NCBI GenBank assembly: GCA_014323785.1
Contig: JACONJ010000016.1
Location: forward strand, 1-59,542
From: Paracoccaceae bacterium
GTDB lineage: Bacteria; Pseudomonadota; Alphaproteobacteria; Rhodobacterales; Rhodobacteraceae
Reading direction: 5' to 3'
Length of the DNA stretch: 59,542 nucleotides
Part shown: in pieces, positions 1 to 8,301 of the stretch
Position numbering within the stretch: position 1 is the first letter of the stretch
Layout: each line of letters opens with the position of its first letter
Position numbers and translations under genes: made by a program
The notes under the pieces: model-generated
What the model was told of the DNA's origin: nothing
Database searches by the model: none
Seen by the model: the letters and a program-made list of their open reading frames with translations, nothing else

Positions 1-449
1 CTTGACCCCTCAAGGTTCTCGATTTGGACCAGCTTATCGTTTGTGCCTTCGTTTCGATTATTTTGCCAGTCACGGTTGAAGCCCGCGCCCTCGCCCAGAT
101 CAATATGAACCGCCCGGCCAGAGTCCCTGTAACTGGCCCAGTCCCTGCCTGCCCCGCCGTCCAGGGTATCCTCACCCCTGCCGCCGTTCAGGGTGTCGTT
201 GTCATCGCCGCCCTTCAGCATATCATCGCCGTCGCCGCCGTTCAGGGTGTCATCACCCCGATTGCCCCGAAGGTCATCATTGCCATCGCCACCTTTTATG
301 GTATCGCTGTCTGCACCACCCCTCAGCGTATCATTGCCATTGCCGCCGTCCAAGGTATCCTGACCCCTCAAGCTGTAGGCATTGTTGTTTCCTTCGGTGC
401 CTTTGAACGTGTCAGAGCCCCTAGTGGCCTTGTTTTCGGGCGACCACAT
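1..449 (-). CDS. RTX calcium-binding repeat protein, 3' end outside window
   Basis: The leftward frame opens at ATG 449 and stays open to the window edge, giving about 149 residues of an incomplete protein. Residues 35-100 are glycine/aspartate nonapeptides of the GGxGxDxL type (for example GGNGNDTLRGG), which in RTX proteins form a calcium-loaded beta-roll. A segment of the DWASYRDSG...VHIDLGEG type follows, the same module repeated in the large RTX gene at 17.8 kb. A good Shine-Dalgarno sequence (AGGAGA) lies upstream of the ATG. There is no N-terminal signal peptide, as expected for type I secretion. Catalytic domains, if any, would lie beyond the edge. Codon use is less GC-rich than in the neighbouring genes. 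Confidence 0.8.
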   Translation of the reverse strand, partial: MWSPENKATRGSDTFKGTEGNNNAYSLRGQDTLDGGNGNDTLRGGADSDTIKGGDGNDDLRGNRGDDTLNGGDGDDMLKGGDDNDTLNGGRGEDTLDGGAGRDWASYRDSGRAVHIDLGEGAGFNRDWQNNRNEGTNDKLVQIENLEGS

Positions 450-754
450 CGTTCCTTTCTCCTTCTGTCGAGGCGGCTAACTGATACCGCAGCTTCAAAA
501 GCAAGAACCGCCATGGGCTTCTTCTTGGACCAGTATCCTGCTTCCCTGTGACCACAAATAGCCCCCCGCGCATAATTGCAACCCCAAAAATGGCCGCAGG
601 GCCACTTTTTGCGAGTTATCCACAACTTTTTTGCCCGCACCCACCGGATTCCTGCACCCGACTGCCTGTTTTTCTGGCATTTCCGGGCGTGGCGAGGGGG
701 TGCGCATCGATTCGTGCCTCTGCCCGTTGAAGGGCGAATCGAAACGCCCGCGTA
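450..754. other. intergenic region, no gene recognised
   Basis: This stretch lies upstream of the leftward RTX gene and should hold its promoter. No convincing reading frame is seen. A single perfect match to the DnaA-box consensus (TTATCCACA, 616-624) is present, but with no cluster of boxes or AT-rich unwinding region it is not evidence for an origin. Confidence 0.4.
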
Positions 755-1102
755 TCACCTTCGATTCGGAAGCTGATCGCCGGATTTGGCGGTATTGGCG
801 GTAATTGTCGCCGGAACCGCAAGGGCAGGGTATCCGGTCCGGTACGCGTCAGCACACAGATCACAGTTTCCCGTTTCCGCAGTGATTTCAAGCAACTGGA
901 CGCGGTCAAGCGTGCCGCCCCTGGCGCGTTCCAGCAGGAACCCGGCACCAAATTCGAGTATCCCGGCCATTGTATTGCACTCAACATCGCAAGCCAGCCA
1001 GACCAGCCTTTCAACATTGACACCAGCAGCGCGAAGGGTATCGATGTCATGGGTGTCTTTGTCACAATAGATGTCAGTCAAGAAAGGCCTTTTCAACGAC
1101 AT
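755..1102 (-). CDS. possible small hypothetical protein
   Basis: A 115-codon leftward frame begins inside the last codons of the ferredoxin reductase gene (ATG 1102; a further ATG at 1126) and ends at 755. The third codon positions are GC-rich and the translation is protein-like, with two cysteines spaced C-x2-C near the end (NCDLCADAY) and no membrane segment. I do not recognise a family. The rival frame in the same place (616-1065) looks like a shadow. The 29-bp overlap with the upstream gene would fit translational coupling, but the case rests only on codon pattern. Confidence 0.35.
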   Translation of the reverse strand: MSLKRPFLTDIYCDKDTHDIDTLRAAGVNVERLVWLACDVECNTMAGILEFGAGFLLERARGGTLDRVQLLEITAETGNCDLCADAYRTGYPALAVPATITANTAKSGDQLPNRR

Positions 1103-1937
1103 ACTGCCTGGGTTGCGAATTTGCACCTTCTTTCAGCCCGTATTCCTCCAGCATCTTTTTTAGTTCCATGTTGAAAGCCAGGTTGCCGCAGATCATCGCG
1201 CGATCAGTCTCGGGGCACAGCGGCCCCGTGCCCAAATCCGCGAATACTTCGCCCGAGCGAATCAGGTCAGTGATCCGGCCCATTCTTGGGCTCTCCTCGC
1301 GCGTTGTTGTGGGGTAATAGCGCGGCCTGTCAGCAAAACTTTCGCCAATCAACTCGGCCAGCAGCTTATTCTTGCGGATACTTTCAATTATCTGTGCCCC
1401 GTAGGTCAGTTCCGCCACGTCCCGGCAGGTATGGGTAACGATGATCTCTTCGTAATCCTTGTAGGTTTGCGGATCGCGCAGCAGGCTGGCATAGGGCGCA
1501 AATCCTGTGCCGGTTGCAAAAAGCCACAGGCGTTTGCCCGGCAGAAGTGCGTCATGTACAAGCGTCCCCACGGGCTTAGGCCGCAGGATAACCCGATCAC
1601 CCGGCCGGATGTGCTGCAGGCGAGATGTCAAGGGCCCATCGGGCACTTTGATCGAATAGAACTCCAATTCATCGTCCCAGGGGGGGGAGGCGATGGAATA
1701 GGCCCGCAAGAGCGGCTTCTGCCTGCCGGTTTTTGGATCCGGCTTGCCCATCAGGCCGAGCATCACGAATTCGCCCGAGCGAAACCGGAGCGAGGGCGAC
1801 CGGGTCGTGCGAAAGGAAAACAGCCGGTCGGTCCAATGCTGGACGTGGGTCACCATCTGCGTGTCGGGCGGGGTCGGGACTGCCCTGGCGGGTATGGCAT
1901 CGGTTTGGGTCACGGCTGTTTGCTCGGTTATCCTCAA
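1074..1937 (-). CDS. fpr: ferredoxin--NADP reductase
   Basis: This is an FAD-dependent ferredoxin/flavodoxin-NADP(H) oxidoreductase of the bacterial FPR type, about 287 residues. Visible motifs are the flavin-binding RAYSIASPPWDDELEF stretch, the KPVGTLVHDALLPGKRLW loop, the NADP-site GTGFAPYASLLRDP, and a C-terminus of the VVEKAFLD type typical of the family. The start is uncertain: no ATG fits, and in-frame TTG 1937 and GTG 1913 are the options, the latter 17 bases after a GAGGAT sequence. The longer frame to 2138 has no family similarity upstream and overlaps the preceding gene. As the last gene of the cys operon it could supply electrons, through ferredoxin, to the CysI sulfite reductase. 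Confidence 0.88.
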   Translation of the reverse strand: MRITEQTAVTQTDAIPARAVPTPPDTQMVTHVQHWTDRLFSFRTTRSPSLRFRSGEFVMLGLMGKPDPKTGRQKPLLRAYSIASPPWDDELEFYSIKVPDGPLTSRLQHIRPGDRVILRPKPVGTLVHDALLPGKRLWLFATGTGFAPYASLLRDPQTYKDYEEIIVTHTCRDVAELTYGAQIIESIRKNKLLAELIGESFADRPRYYPTTTREESPRMGRITDLIRSGEVFADLGTGPLCPETDRAMICGNLAFNMELKKMLEEYGLKEGANSQPRQYVVEKAFLD

Positions 1938-1953
1938 TGGGGCTGTGATACCG

Positions 1954-2421
1954 TCATTTCCCCGGGGGGTGATGTGGGTCACGAAAGGAGACCCGGCCGC
2001 GCAGGCGGATCTGGTAGTCATGGGCGCGCCAGTTGGCGCGGGCCAGCCATTGCTCCTCGGGTTGGCGCACGGCCATGGCTGCGGGGATTTCCACCTCATC
2101 AAAGCCCGCACGGCGGGCCATGGCGTATTGGTCGGCAATCACATGCCCCGCGGCCCGCAGCCGTCCGGCATAACCCATGGTGCGCAACTGTCGGGCGCGC
2201 GTGAAACCGCGGCCATCGGTGAATTCCGGGAAGATGATGCGGATCATCTCCAGCTGGCTAAGGTGTGGGGCGAGGGTTTCGACATCATCCCCTGGTTCAA
2301 GGTCAAGTGCTGTAGCGGTTGCGACCCCACCGCCGGATGCTGCCCTGAAAGGCACCGTCCAGTCGTCGGAGCCGAAACCATGGTCCCGAACCAGAAGTGT
2401 TCCGGGTGTGTCAGTCATCAT
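1954..2421 (-). CDS. DUF934 family protein
   Basis: This 155-residue soluble protein belongs to DUF934, a family found almost only next to cysH/cysI in proteobacterial sulfate-assimilation operons; its biochemical role is not established. The core FPEFTDGRGFTRARQLR and the following GYAGRLRAAGHVIADQ are characteristic. Two ATG codons in tandem (2421 and 2418) follow a GAGAGATCA ribosome-binding sequence. The gene lies 7 bases after cysH and 16 before the favoured fpr start, so it is surely co-transcribed. The C-terminal PEEQWLARANWRAHDYQIR tail is as in family members. It appears intact, unlike the cysH gene upstream. Confidence 0.85.
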   Translation of the reverse strand: MMTDTPGTLLVRDHGFGSDDWTVPFRAASGGGVATATALDLEPGDDVETLAPHLSQLEMIRIIFPEFTDGRGFTRARQLRTMGYAGRLRAAGHVIADQYAMARRAGFDEVEIPAAMAVRQPEEQWLARANWRAHDYQIRLRGRVSFRDPHHPPGK

Positions 2422-2428
2422 TGATCTC

Positions 2429-2872
2429 TCAGCTTGCCCGCTGCACCGGGGCGCATACGATGCGGCCGTTGATGAAATGGCCCTTGCATTCGTTCCTGTC
2501 ACTGTCGGGCCAGCGGGCCGTAGGCAAGTCTGCACCCAAGGCGACGGGGGAGATGCAGGGCGCACATCCGATTGACATGTCGCCCTTTGCCACCAGTGGA
2601 TGGCGCGGCAGGCGATCATTGGCGATGTAATCCTGAACATCCCCCGGCGTCCAATACGCCAGCGGGTTGATCCTGATCCGGACATCCCCTTTGGCCTCGA
2701 AGAACTCCAGCGGCTCTCTCTGCTCGCCCTGGAACCATTGGTGGCCTGTGATCCAGGCGTCGAAGGGTGCCAGCGCATAGGGCAGAACCGCGGTTGCCGA
2801 GTGGTGCTGGTACTGCGCATTCAGCGCGGCAACCCGGGTGCTAACAGAAGCGGATGTGGTGTCACGCGGCAT
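2429..2872 (-). CDS. cysH: cysH remnant: phosphoadenylyl-sulfate reductase with large internal deletion
   Basis: CysH reduces PAPS or APS to sulfite using thioredoxin or glutathione. This frame has only about 147 codons against 230-250 for normal CysH. The N-terminal RVAALNAQYQHHSATAVL runs directly into PYALAPFDAWITG, which in complete proteins lies roughly 90 residues further on. The lost part holds the nucleotide-binding SSFGAES loop and the cysteine pair of iron-sulfur type enzymes. The C-terminal part is kept (GCAPC, LPRHPLVAKG), but the active-site ECGIH/ECGLH motif reads ECKGH. The reading frame is intact and the ATG overlaps the cysI stop by 11 bases, so a short protein may still be made. 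PAPS reduction seems unlikely. An assembly collapse remains possible. Confidence 0.7.
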   Translation of the reverse strand: MPRDTTSASVSTRVAALNAQYQHHSATAVLPYALAPFDAWITGHQWFQGEQREPLEFFEAKGDVRIRINPLAYWTPGDVQDYIANDRLPRHPLVAKGDMSIGCAPCISPVALGADLPTARWPDSDRNECKGHFINGRIVCAPVQRAS

Positions 2873-4532
2873 TGACCGAAGCCTCCCCCCGGCCATAAAG
2901 TGCGGCTTTGAAGGGTGCCATGCCTAGCCTGCGATAGGTATCCAGGAACGTCTCTTCGGGGCTTGTGCGCAGATCGAGATAGGCAAAAACAAGCCGCTCA
3001 ACCGCAGGCACGATCTCTCTGGCACCAAACCCGGGGCCTGCGCGCGCACCGATCACCGCATCCTCGGTGCCGTCGCCGCCAAGCGTGATTTGGTAGTTTT
3101 CTGCCCCGGCACGGTCAAGGCCCAGAATCCCGATATGACCGACGTGGTGGTGCCCGCAGGCATTGATGCAGCCCGATATTTTGATCTTCAAGGGGCCTAC
3201 ATCATGCTCCACCTTCAGTGCCTCGAAGCGTGTCGCGATCTCTTGCGCGATGGGGATGGACCGGGCGGTAGCCAGTGCACAGTAATCCATACCGGGACAG
3301 GCGATGATGTCTGATATCAAGCCGATATTCGCCGTCGCCAAGTCTGCCCTGTGCAGAGCGGCATGGATTGTGGCCAGATGGCGTTTGGGCACATGCGGCA
3401 GTATCACATTCTGCTCATGGCTGATGCGCAATTCGTCATGGGCATAGGTCTTGGCCAGATCAGCCATGACCCGCATCTGTGCGGCCGTGGCATCCCCGGG
3501 AGTTGCGCCATGAGATTTCAGAGAGATCGAGACGATGGCATAGCCTGGCTGGCGATGTTCGGCCACATTGGTATCGACGAAGGCGCGAAAGGCGGGCTGG
3601 GCGGCATAGGTGGCATTGAACGCCGCGGCTGCATCTCGCTCAAATACAGGTGGCGCGAATTGTGCGCGAATGCCTGCAAGCCACTCCTGATCGATGCCGG
3701 TAAAGGCCACCTTCCGGGCCGTGAATTCCCGTTCTACCAACCGGCGGATTTCATCGATCCCGGTTTCATGTACAGTGATTTTGATCCGCGCCTTGTACTT
3801 GTTATCGCGTCGGCCAAGCAGGTTGTAGACCGCCACGATGCTTTCCAGATAGGGCAGCACATCGGCCTCTGGCACGAAATCGGCCAGAACCTTGCCGATC
3901 ATTGGGGTGCGGCCGAGCCCGCCGCCGACCAGCACACAATAGCCGATATCGCCGCCGCGTGAAATGATCCTAAGGCCGATATCATGGGCGGCGGTTACAG
4001 CGCGATCATTCGGGCTGCCGGTCACGGCGATCTTGAACTTGCGCGGCAAGAACTGAAATTCCGGGTGGTCGGTAGACCATTGGCGGATCAGCTCGGCCAT
4101 GGGCCGCGGATCTGCAACCTCATCGGCGGCAGCACCAGCGAAATGATCAGCAGTGACGTTGCGGATGGTGTTACCCGAAGTCTGGATCGCATGCAGGCCG
4201 ACCTCGGCCAGGGCGTCCAGAATGTCCGGCACATCGCGCAATTTCGGCCAGTTATACTGGATGTTCTGCCGCGTGGTGAAATGGCCATAGCCCTTGTCCC
4301 AACGCTCGGCAATCATGGCGAGCTGTAGCATCTGTGCGCTGTTGAGCGTGCCATAGGGGATGGCCACGCGCAGCATATAGGCGTGCAGTTGCAGGTAGAG
4401 CCCGTTCATCAGCCGCAAGGGTTTGAACTCTTTCTCGGTCAGCGAACCGTCGATCCGGCGTTCGACCTGGGCCCGGAACTGGGCACTACGCTCAGCCACA
4501 AAGGCGCGGTCGAAGGCGTTGTAGTGATACAT
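2862..4532 (-). CDS. cysI: nitrite/sulfite reductase hemoprotein, assimilatory sulfite reductase
   Basis: This 556-residue siroheme and [4Fe-4S] enzyme reduces sulfite to sulfide for cysteine synthesis. The N-terminal ferredoxin-like half contains the substrate-channel stretch GHFTTRQNIQYNWPKL. The cluster and siroheme cysteines are visible as C-x5-C in ACPGMDYCALA and C-x3-C in GCINACGHHHVGH. Length and start (MYHYNAFDRAFV) agree with the family. It sits 54 bases downstream of the DUF2849 gene and overlaps cysH by 11 bases. Siroheme would come from the CysG two genes upstream. It looks fully functional although the adjacent cysH is not, so it could act on sulfite from a source other than PAPS. 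Confidence 0.92.
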   Translation of the reverse strand: MYHYNAFDRAFVAERSAQFRAQVERRIDGSLTEKEFKPLRLMNGLYLQLHAYMLRVAIPYGTLNSAQMLQLAMIAERWDKGYGHFTTRQNIQYNWPKLRDVPDILDALAEVGLHAIQTSGNTIRNVTADHFAGAAADEVADPRPMAELIRQWSTDHPEFQFLPRKFKIAVTGSPNDRAVTAAHDIGLRIISRGGDIGYCVLVGGGLGRTPMIGKVLADFVPEADVLPYLESIVAVYNLLGRRDNKYKARIKITVHETGIDEIRRLVEREFTARKVAFTGIDQEWLAGIRAQFAPPVFERDAAAAFNATYAAQPAFRAFVDTNVAEHRQPGYAIVSISLKSHGATPGDATAAQMRVMADLAKTYAHDELRISHEQNVILPHVPKRHLATIHAALHRADLATANIGLISDIIACPGMDYCALATARSIPIAQEIATRFEALKVEHDVGPLKIKISGCINACGHHHVGHIGILGLDRAGAENYQITLGGDGTEDAVIGARAGPGFGAREIVPAVERLVFAYLDLRTSPEETFLDTYRRLGMAPFKAALYGRGEASVNAA

Positions 4533-4586
4533 CTGCGAAACTCCGTCATGGGCAGTCGTGTTTTCTTTAAAAGGGAAACGACTGGC

Positions 4587-4886
4587 CTAAGCCTGTTCCT
4601 GTTTGCCATGGGCGTAATTCGAGGGGCCTTTCATCCGAAACGCTTCTCGAAAATGGGCGGGTTCCGGGCCATTCGCACCAAACCTGACATCGGCCAAATA
4701 GGGACCAACCACCTGATCGGGCTGCATTTCCGCATCCAACAGACGAATTTGGGCGTGGGGCTCATACTCGATCACCTCGGCCTCGGCCAGGTACCGCGAC
4801 CAGCGGTTATCAGGGGTCATGTAGACCACATCACCTTCCAGAAGTGCGCTGGCCGTGACAACCTTGGGCGTGAAGGGGCGGGGCAT
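4587..4886 (-). CDS. DUF2849 family protein
   Basis: This small soluble protein of 99 residues belongs to DUF2849, found between cysG and cysI in alphaproteobacterial sulfur-assimilation operons. The family function is unknown; a role in sulfite reductase assembly or regulation is only inferred from context. The N-terminal segment with GDVVYMTPDNRWSRYLAEA and the C-terminal FREAFRMKGPSNYAHGKQ are typical. Its ATG overlaps the cysG stop by one base (TGATG), so translation is coupled. Confidence 0.85.
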   Translation of the reverse strand: MPRPFTPKVVTASALLEGDVVYMTPDNRWSRYLAEAEVIEYEPHAQIRLLDAEMQPDQVVGPYLADVRFGANGPEPAHFREAFRMKGPSNYAHGKQEQA

Positions 4887-6289
4887 CAGGCGTGTTCCTC
4901 TTGCGGTTCGGGCAGCGCGGACAGGGCAGCCTCTGCCGTGTGGGGCGCAAGACCATAGAGCAGGATCGCAGGACCGGTGACGCCGCTTGCCGCAATTGTA
5001 GCGGCAAGATCGCCAAGCTGTGCCTGAATCACTCGCTGATCGGAACGGGTGACGTTTTCAACTACCGTGACAGGAGTGTCCGGAGCTGCACCATGCATCA
5101 TCAGGCGACCTTGCAGAAACAGCGCACCGCGCCTGGCCATATAGATCGCGGCAACCTGCCCGGATCGGGCCAGCCCGCGCCAGTCATGCTCGGCAAAGCC
5201 CTTCACGTCATGACCAGTCAGAAACCGTAATGCCGAGTTGCGGCCGCGTTTCGTCAGGCTTTGGCCAATTGCCGCCGTGGCGGCCGAGGCCGCGGTGATG
5301 CCAGGCACGATCACCCAATCGACATGCGCGGCGTCAAGAGTGCCGGTTTCATCATCCAGGCGACCGTAGATCGCGGGATCGCCCGATTTCAACCGCACGA
5401 CGTAGTCGCCCTGTGCCGCGTGTTTGATCATCAACTGGCAGATATTCTCCTGCGGCATGGAGGGGCCGAAGCCTTCCTTGCCAGCCTGGATCAGCTTTGC
5501 CTCGCGCCGGGCCAACTCCAGAATTTCGGGGGCGACCAGCCGATCATGGATGACAACATCAGCCTCATCAAGGGCGCGCCGGGCCTTGAGTGTCAAAAGT
5601 TCCGGATCGCCGGGCCCCGCACCCACCAGGGCCACGCGACCGGGCTGCACACGCCGTGACAGGTAATCAGCCAGAAGCCCGTCAAGTGCCGTGCGCACTT
5701 GCGCTCCATCGGCATCCTTCGGCAAGTTCGGGCCAGTCTTGAAGTAATACTCGCGCCAGAAATCGCGGCGCACGCGGCCAAAGGGCAGGGCATTCGCAGC
5801 CTTGCGAAACCCTTTGCCGAACCGCGCCAGAACGCCAAGGCCCGAGGGCAGGCGCGCTTCCATATCTGCCTTGATTGCGCGGGCCAGAACCGGGGCCGTG
5901 CCTTCGGTTCCGATGGCGACTGTCACCGGGTCACGGTCAACGATGGCGGGTGTGATGAACCGGCTGGCGTCCAGATTGTCCACCCAATTGGTCAGTGCGC
6001 CATCGGCCTGGGCCAGGCGCGTGACGCGGGCGTCCTCGGTTTCATCATCATTGGCGGCATAGAAGAGTACCGCGCAGACGGCATCGCCGGGTTCCAGGGG
6101 GCGGCGGACCAGGCGCAGACGACCCGCGGCAGCCCAGCTCACGATCTCGACCGCGGGGGTGGCCGCAAAGACACTTAGCCGTGCCTCGGTCTTCAGAAGC
6201 ACCCGCAGTTTTGCCAGCGCGGCCTCCCCCCCGCCCGAGACGACGATGCGACGGCCAGCAACGGCCATGAAGATCGGAAAATGCCGCAT
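4886..6289 (-). CDS. cysG: siroheme synthase (uroporphyrinogen-III methyltransferase / precorrin-2 dehydrogenase / ferrochelatase)
   Basis: This trifunctional enzyme makes siroheme, the cofactor of the sulfite reductase encoded downstream. The roughly 160-residue N-terminal Rossmann domain carries the dehydrogenase and chelatase site (VAGRRIVVSGGGEAALAKL). The C-terminal half is the SAM-dependent methyltransferase with VGAGPGDPELLTLKARRAL, DVVIHDRLV and the VVRLKSGDPAIYGR signature. The frame runs upstream to 6496, but the family start MRHFPIFMAVAGRR at ATG 6289 gives the expected 467 residues. The longer N-terminus would cover the promoter region and run into the divergent regulator. It is the first gene of the leftward cys operon. 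Confidence 0.92.
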   Translation of the reverse strand: MRHFPIFMAVAGRRIVVSGGGEAALAKLRVLLKTEARLSVFAATPAVEIVSWAAAGRLRLVRRPLEPGDAVCAVLFYAANDDETEDARVTRLAQADGALTNWVDNLDASRFITPAIVDRDPVTVAIGTEGTAPVLARAIKADMEARLPSGLGVLARFGKGFRKAANALPFGRVRRDFWREYYFKTGPNLPKDADGAQVRTALDGLLADYLSRRVQPGRVALVGAGPGDPELLTLKARRALDEADVVIHDRLVAPEILELARREAKLIQAGKEGFGPSMPQENICQLMIKHAAQGDYVVRLKSGDPAIYGRLDDETGTLDAAHVDWVIVPGITAASAATAAIGQSLTKRGRNSALRFLTGHDVKGFAEHDWRGLARSGQVAAIYMARRGALFLQGRLMMHGAAPDTPVTVVENVTRSDQRVIQAQLGDLAATIAASGVTGPAILLYGLAPHTAEAALSALPEPQEEHA

Positions 6290-6391
6290 GATGCGTGTTG
6301 CCCCAGGCAGTACGTTTCGATTGCTCTTATCCCTATAGGTAGAACTTTTTCCCAGAAATTGCCAGATAGAACTTGCTAAAAAGGACACTTG

Positions 6392-6406
6392 TTCTTTATA
6401 TAAGAA
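6392..6406. promoter_or_regulatory. inverted repeat in the cysG / lrp-family divergent promoter region
   Basis: Perfect 5-bp arms TTCTT and AAGAA flank a 5-bp AT spacer within an AT-rich divergent intergenic region, 40 bases before the Lrp-type regulator and 103 before cysG. Dyads of this size are usual for Lrp/AsnC sites, so control of both directions from here is plausible. No binding evidence exists beyond position and symmetry. Confidence 0.4.
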
Positions 6407-6445
6407 AAACAGATTAGGGCGTTCTAACGTGGAACAGGGAAACGG

Positions 6446-6919
6446 ATGACTGTTCAAATTGACCGGATAGATCGGAAAATCCTTGGTGCCTTGCAACAGG
6501 ACGCCAGCCGCTCACTTGATGAGATCGCCAGGGTCGTGAACGCCTCCAAGACCTCGGTTTGGACCAGGATTCGCAAATTGAGGAAGGCGGGAATCATCGG
6601 GCGTCAGACGGTGATCCTAGATGCCGAGGCTTTGGGTTTTGAGGCTTGTTTCTTCGTTCTGATAAGAACCTCGGAACATGAGGCGGATTGGCAGAAGGCG
6701 TTCCTGGCCGCCCTCCGCGCCCGCCCCGAGGTGATGGAGGCGCACAGGCTGGCTGGTGAGATCGACTATATCCTGAAAGTGAGGGTGGCCAATGCGCGGG
6801 CTTATGACGCATTCTATCAGGCCCTGATCTCGGAAGTGCGAATCTACAATGTGACCGCGCTTCTGAGCATGGAAGAGATCAAATCGACGTCGCTTCTTCC
6901 GCTGGAACAAGTGTTGTAA
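6446..6919 (+). CDS. Lrp/AsnC family transcriptional regulator
   Basis: This DNA-binding regulator of 157 residues has an N-terminal winged helix-turn-helix (RIDRKILGALQQDASRSL, then DEIARVVNASKTSVWTRI) and a C-terminal RAM/AsnC ligand-binding domain with the core VMEAHRLAGEIDYILKVRV. It is divergent to the cysG operon, an arrangement common in Rhodobacterales, so it probably senses a sulfur amino acid or related metabolite and controls cys transcription; that is inference. ATG 6446 lies 14 bases after a GGAACAGG stretch. The last 41 bases overlap the convergent hydrolase-OsmC gene, so antisense interference is possible. Confidence 0.88.
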   Translation: MTVQIDRIDRKILGALQQDASRSLDEIARVVNASKTSVWTRIRKLRKAGIIGRQTVILDAEALGFEACFFVLIRTSEHEADWQKAFLAALRARPEVMEAHRLAGEIDYILKVRVANARAYDAFYQALISEVRIYNVTALLSMEEIKSTSLLPLEQVL

Positions 6920-8111
6920 CGATATGCGCACCGTGTGCCAGGCTTTGGTGAACAGGGCACTTATCCGCAATCTCCAATAGTTTTGTGCGCTGTTCCACAT
7001 CCAGGGGCCCTGTCAGCGTGATTGCCCGCGTGAAGGTGTCAAGCGGCGCATGCGAACCCCTTGCATCCTGCGCATGGACCCGGTTATGGCTTACATCAAC
7101 CGAGATATGCGCCAGATGCCAATTCTTGCGCCGCGCATACATGCGGACCGTCATCGAGGTGCAGGCCCCAAGCCCCGCTGCCAGGAACTGATAGGGCGTC
7201 AAGCCCTTGTTGGTGCCGCCATAGCTGAGCGGTTCATCGGCGCGGGCGTGGTGATATGGTCCTGCCTGCACATCTTGCAAGAACCCCTTGGGGTCGGCCT
7301 CGGACACGCGCGTGATGCCTTCGGGTGCGCCGGGCGGCGGGGCGGGTGGGCGCAGTTCAACATAGCGGGATACCCATGTTGCGATCACATCGGCAGCGTA
7401 TTCCGCATCCGCGGGGCGGGTGACCAGGTGGTCCGCATCGTCAAGGGTGACGAAACTTTTGGGGTGTTTCGCGGCCAGGTAAATTTCCGTGGCATTTTCG
7501 ATCCCGACAATCGCATCCTGCGGTGCATGCAGGATAAGCAGTGCCTTTTTGAGGTTTGATATCTCGGGATTTAAGGATTCTGCAGTAACATCTTCGACGA
7601 AGCCTTGGCCGATGCGGATCGGACGCCCGCCCAGGTTCACCTCTGCCGCGCCTTCGGCGGCGATACGGTCCAGCGCGTCGCCGAAGTTATGGATCACATG
7701 GCCCGGGTCAAAGGGCGCACCGATGGTGGCAACGGCCTTGACGCTGGCGAGCTGGCCCGCTGCCTTCAGCACCGCAGCCCCGCCGAGTGAATGCCCGATC
7801 AGAAGCGCGGGGGGCATGCCGCGCGCCTCTAATGCCCTGGCTGCGGCCAGCAAATCCCCGACATTAGAGGTGAAAGAGGTGTTCTGAAACTCTCCACCCG
7901 AATGGCCGAGCCCGGTGAAATCGAACCGCAGAACGGCAAAGCCCATTGCCGCCAGTCGGGCCGAAATACGCCGGGCAGCTGGAATATCCTTGCCGCAGGT
8001 AAAGCAATGCGCAAAAATTGCGGTGCCCAGATGCGGTCCGTGGGGCATATCCAACCGGGCGGCAAGTGCTGCCCTGGTGGACCCGGTGAAGGTAAAACGG
8101 TCAGTTGGCAT
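6879..8111 (-). CDS. bifunctional alpha/beta hydrolase / OsmC family protein
   Basis: This 410-residue protein joins two domains. Residues 1-250 form an alpha/beta hydrolase with the nucleophile elbow GHSLGG (Ser108) and a likely catalytic His in DDADHLV (228). Residues 275-405 form an OsmC/Ohr-like domain with cysteines at 317 (GLGACTSMTV) and 385 (KCPVHQSL), the pair that reduces organic hydroperoxides in Ohr/OsmC proteins. The fusion is a known architecture in alphaproteobacteria and marine bacteria. A role in thiol-dependent peroxide or ester detoxification is likely, but the substrate is unknown. The gene stands alone and overlaps the convergent Lrp-type gene by 41 bases. Confidence 0.88.
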   Translation of the reverse strand: MPTDRFTFTGSTRAALAARLDMPHGPHLGTAIFAHCFTCGKDIPAARRISARLAAMGFAVLRFDFTGLGHSGGEFQNTSFTSNVGDLLAAARALEARGMPPALLIGHSLGGAAVLKAAGQLASVKAVATIGAPFDPGHVIHNFGDALDRIAAEGAAEVNLGGRPIRIGQGFVEDVTAESLNPEISNLKKALLILHAPQDAIVGIENATEIYLAAKHPKSFVTLDDADHLVTRPADAEYAADVIATWVSRYVELRPPAPPPGAPEGITRVSEADPKGFLQDVQAGPYHHARADEPLSYGGTNKGLTPYQFLAAGLGACTSMTVRMYARRKNWHLAHISVDVSHNRVHAQDARGSHAPLDTFTRAITLTGPLDVEQRTKLLEIADKCPVHQSLAHGAHIVTTLVPAEEATSI

Positions 8112-8301
8112 GGGGCAAGGGCTCCTTCAAACATACCCGTCAAGTGTAGCGTTGCCGCCCCCCTTAAGGCAATCATCGTGCCATTGATTCCACGAACTTG
8201 TGTTGCAACTGTTATAAAGAAAGAAGTGCAAGAATCACGAGGCAGTGAAACGTGCCGGGCGGGCAGCCCCGGGCACCGGACTGTGCACCGGCCTGTCGTG
8301 C

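Noticed and set aside
24-551. Rightward 175-codon frame at the left edge
   Set aside because: The opposite strand encodes RTX repeats with a good ribosome-binding site; the rightward frame is its shadow.
616-624. Perfect DnaA box
   Set aside because: A single box without a cluster, AT-rich element or origin-linked genes occurs by chance.
6290-6496. Longer N-terminus for cysG
   Set aside because: It would cover the promoter and overlap the divergent regulator; family members start at MRHFPIF.
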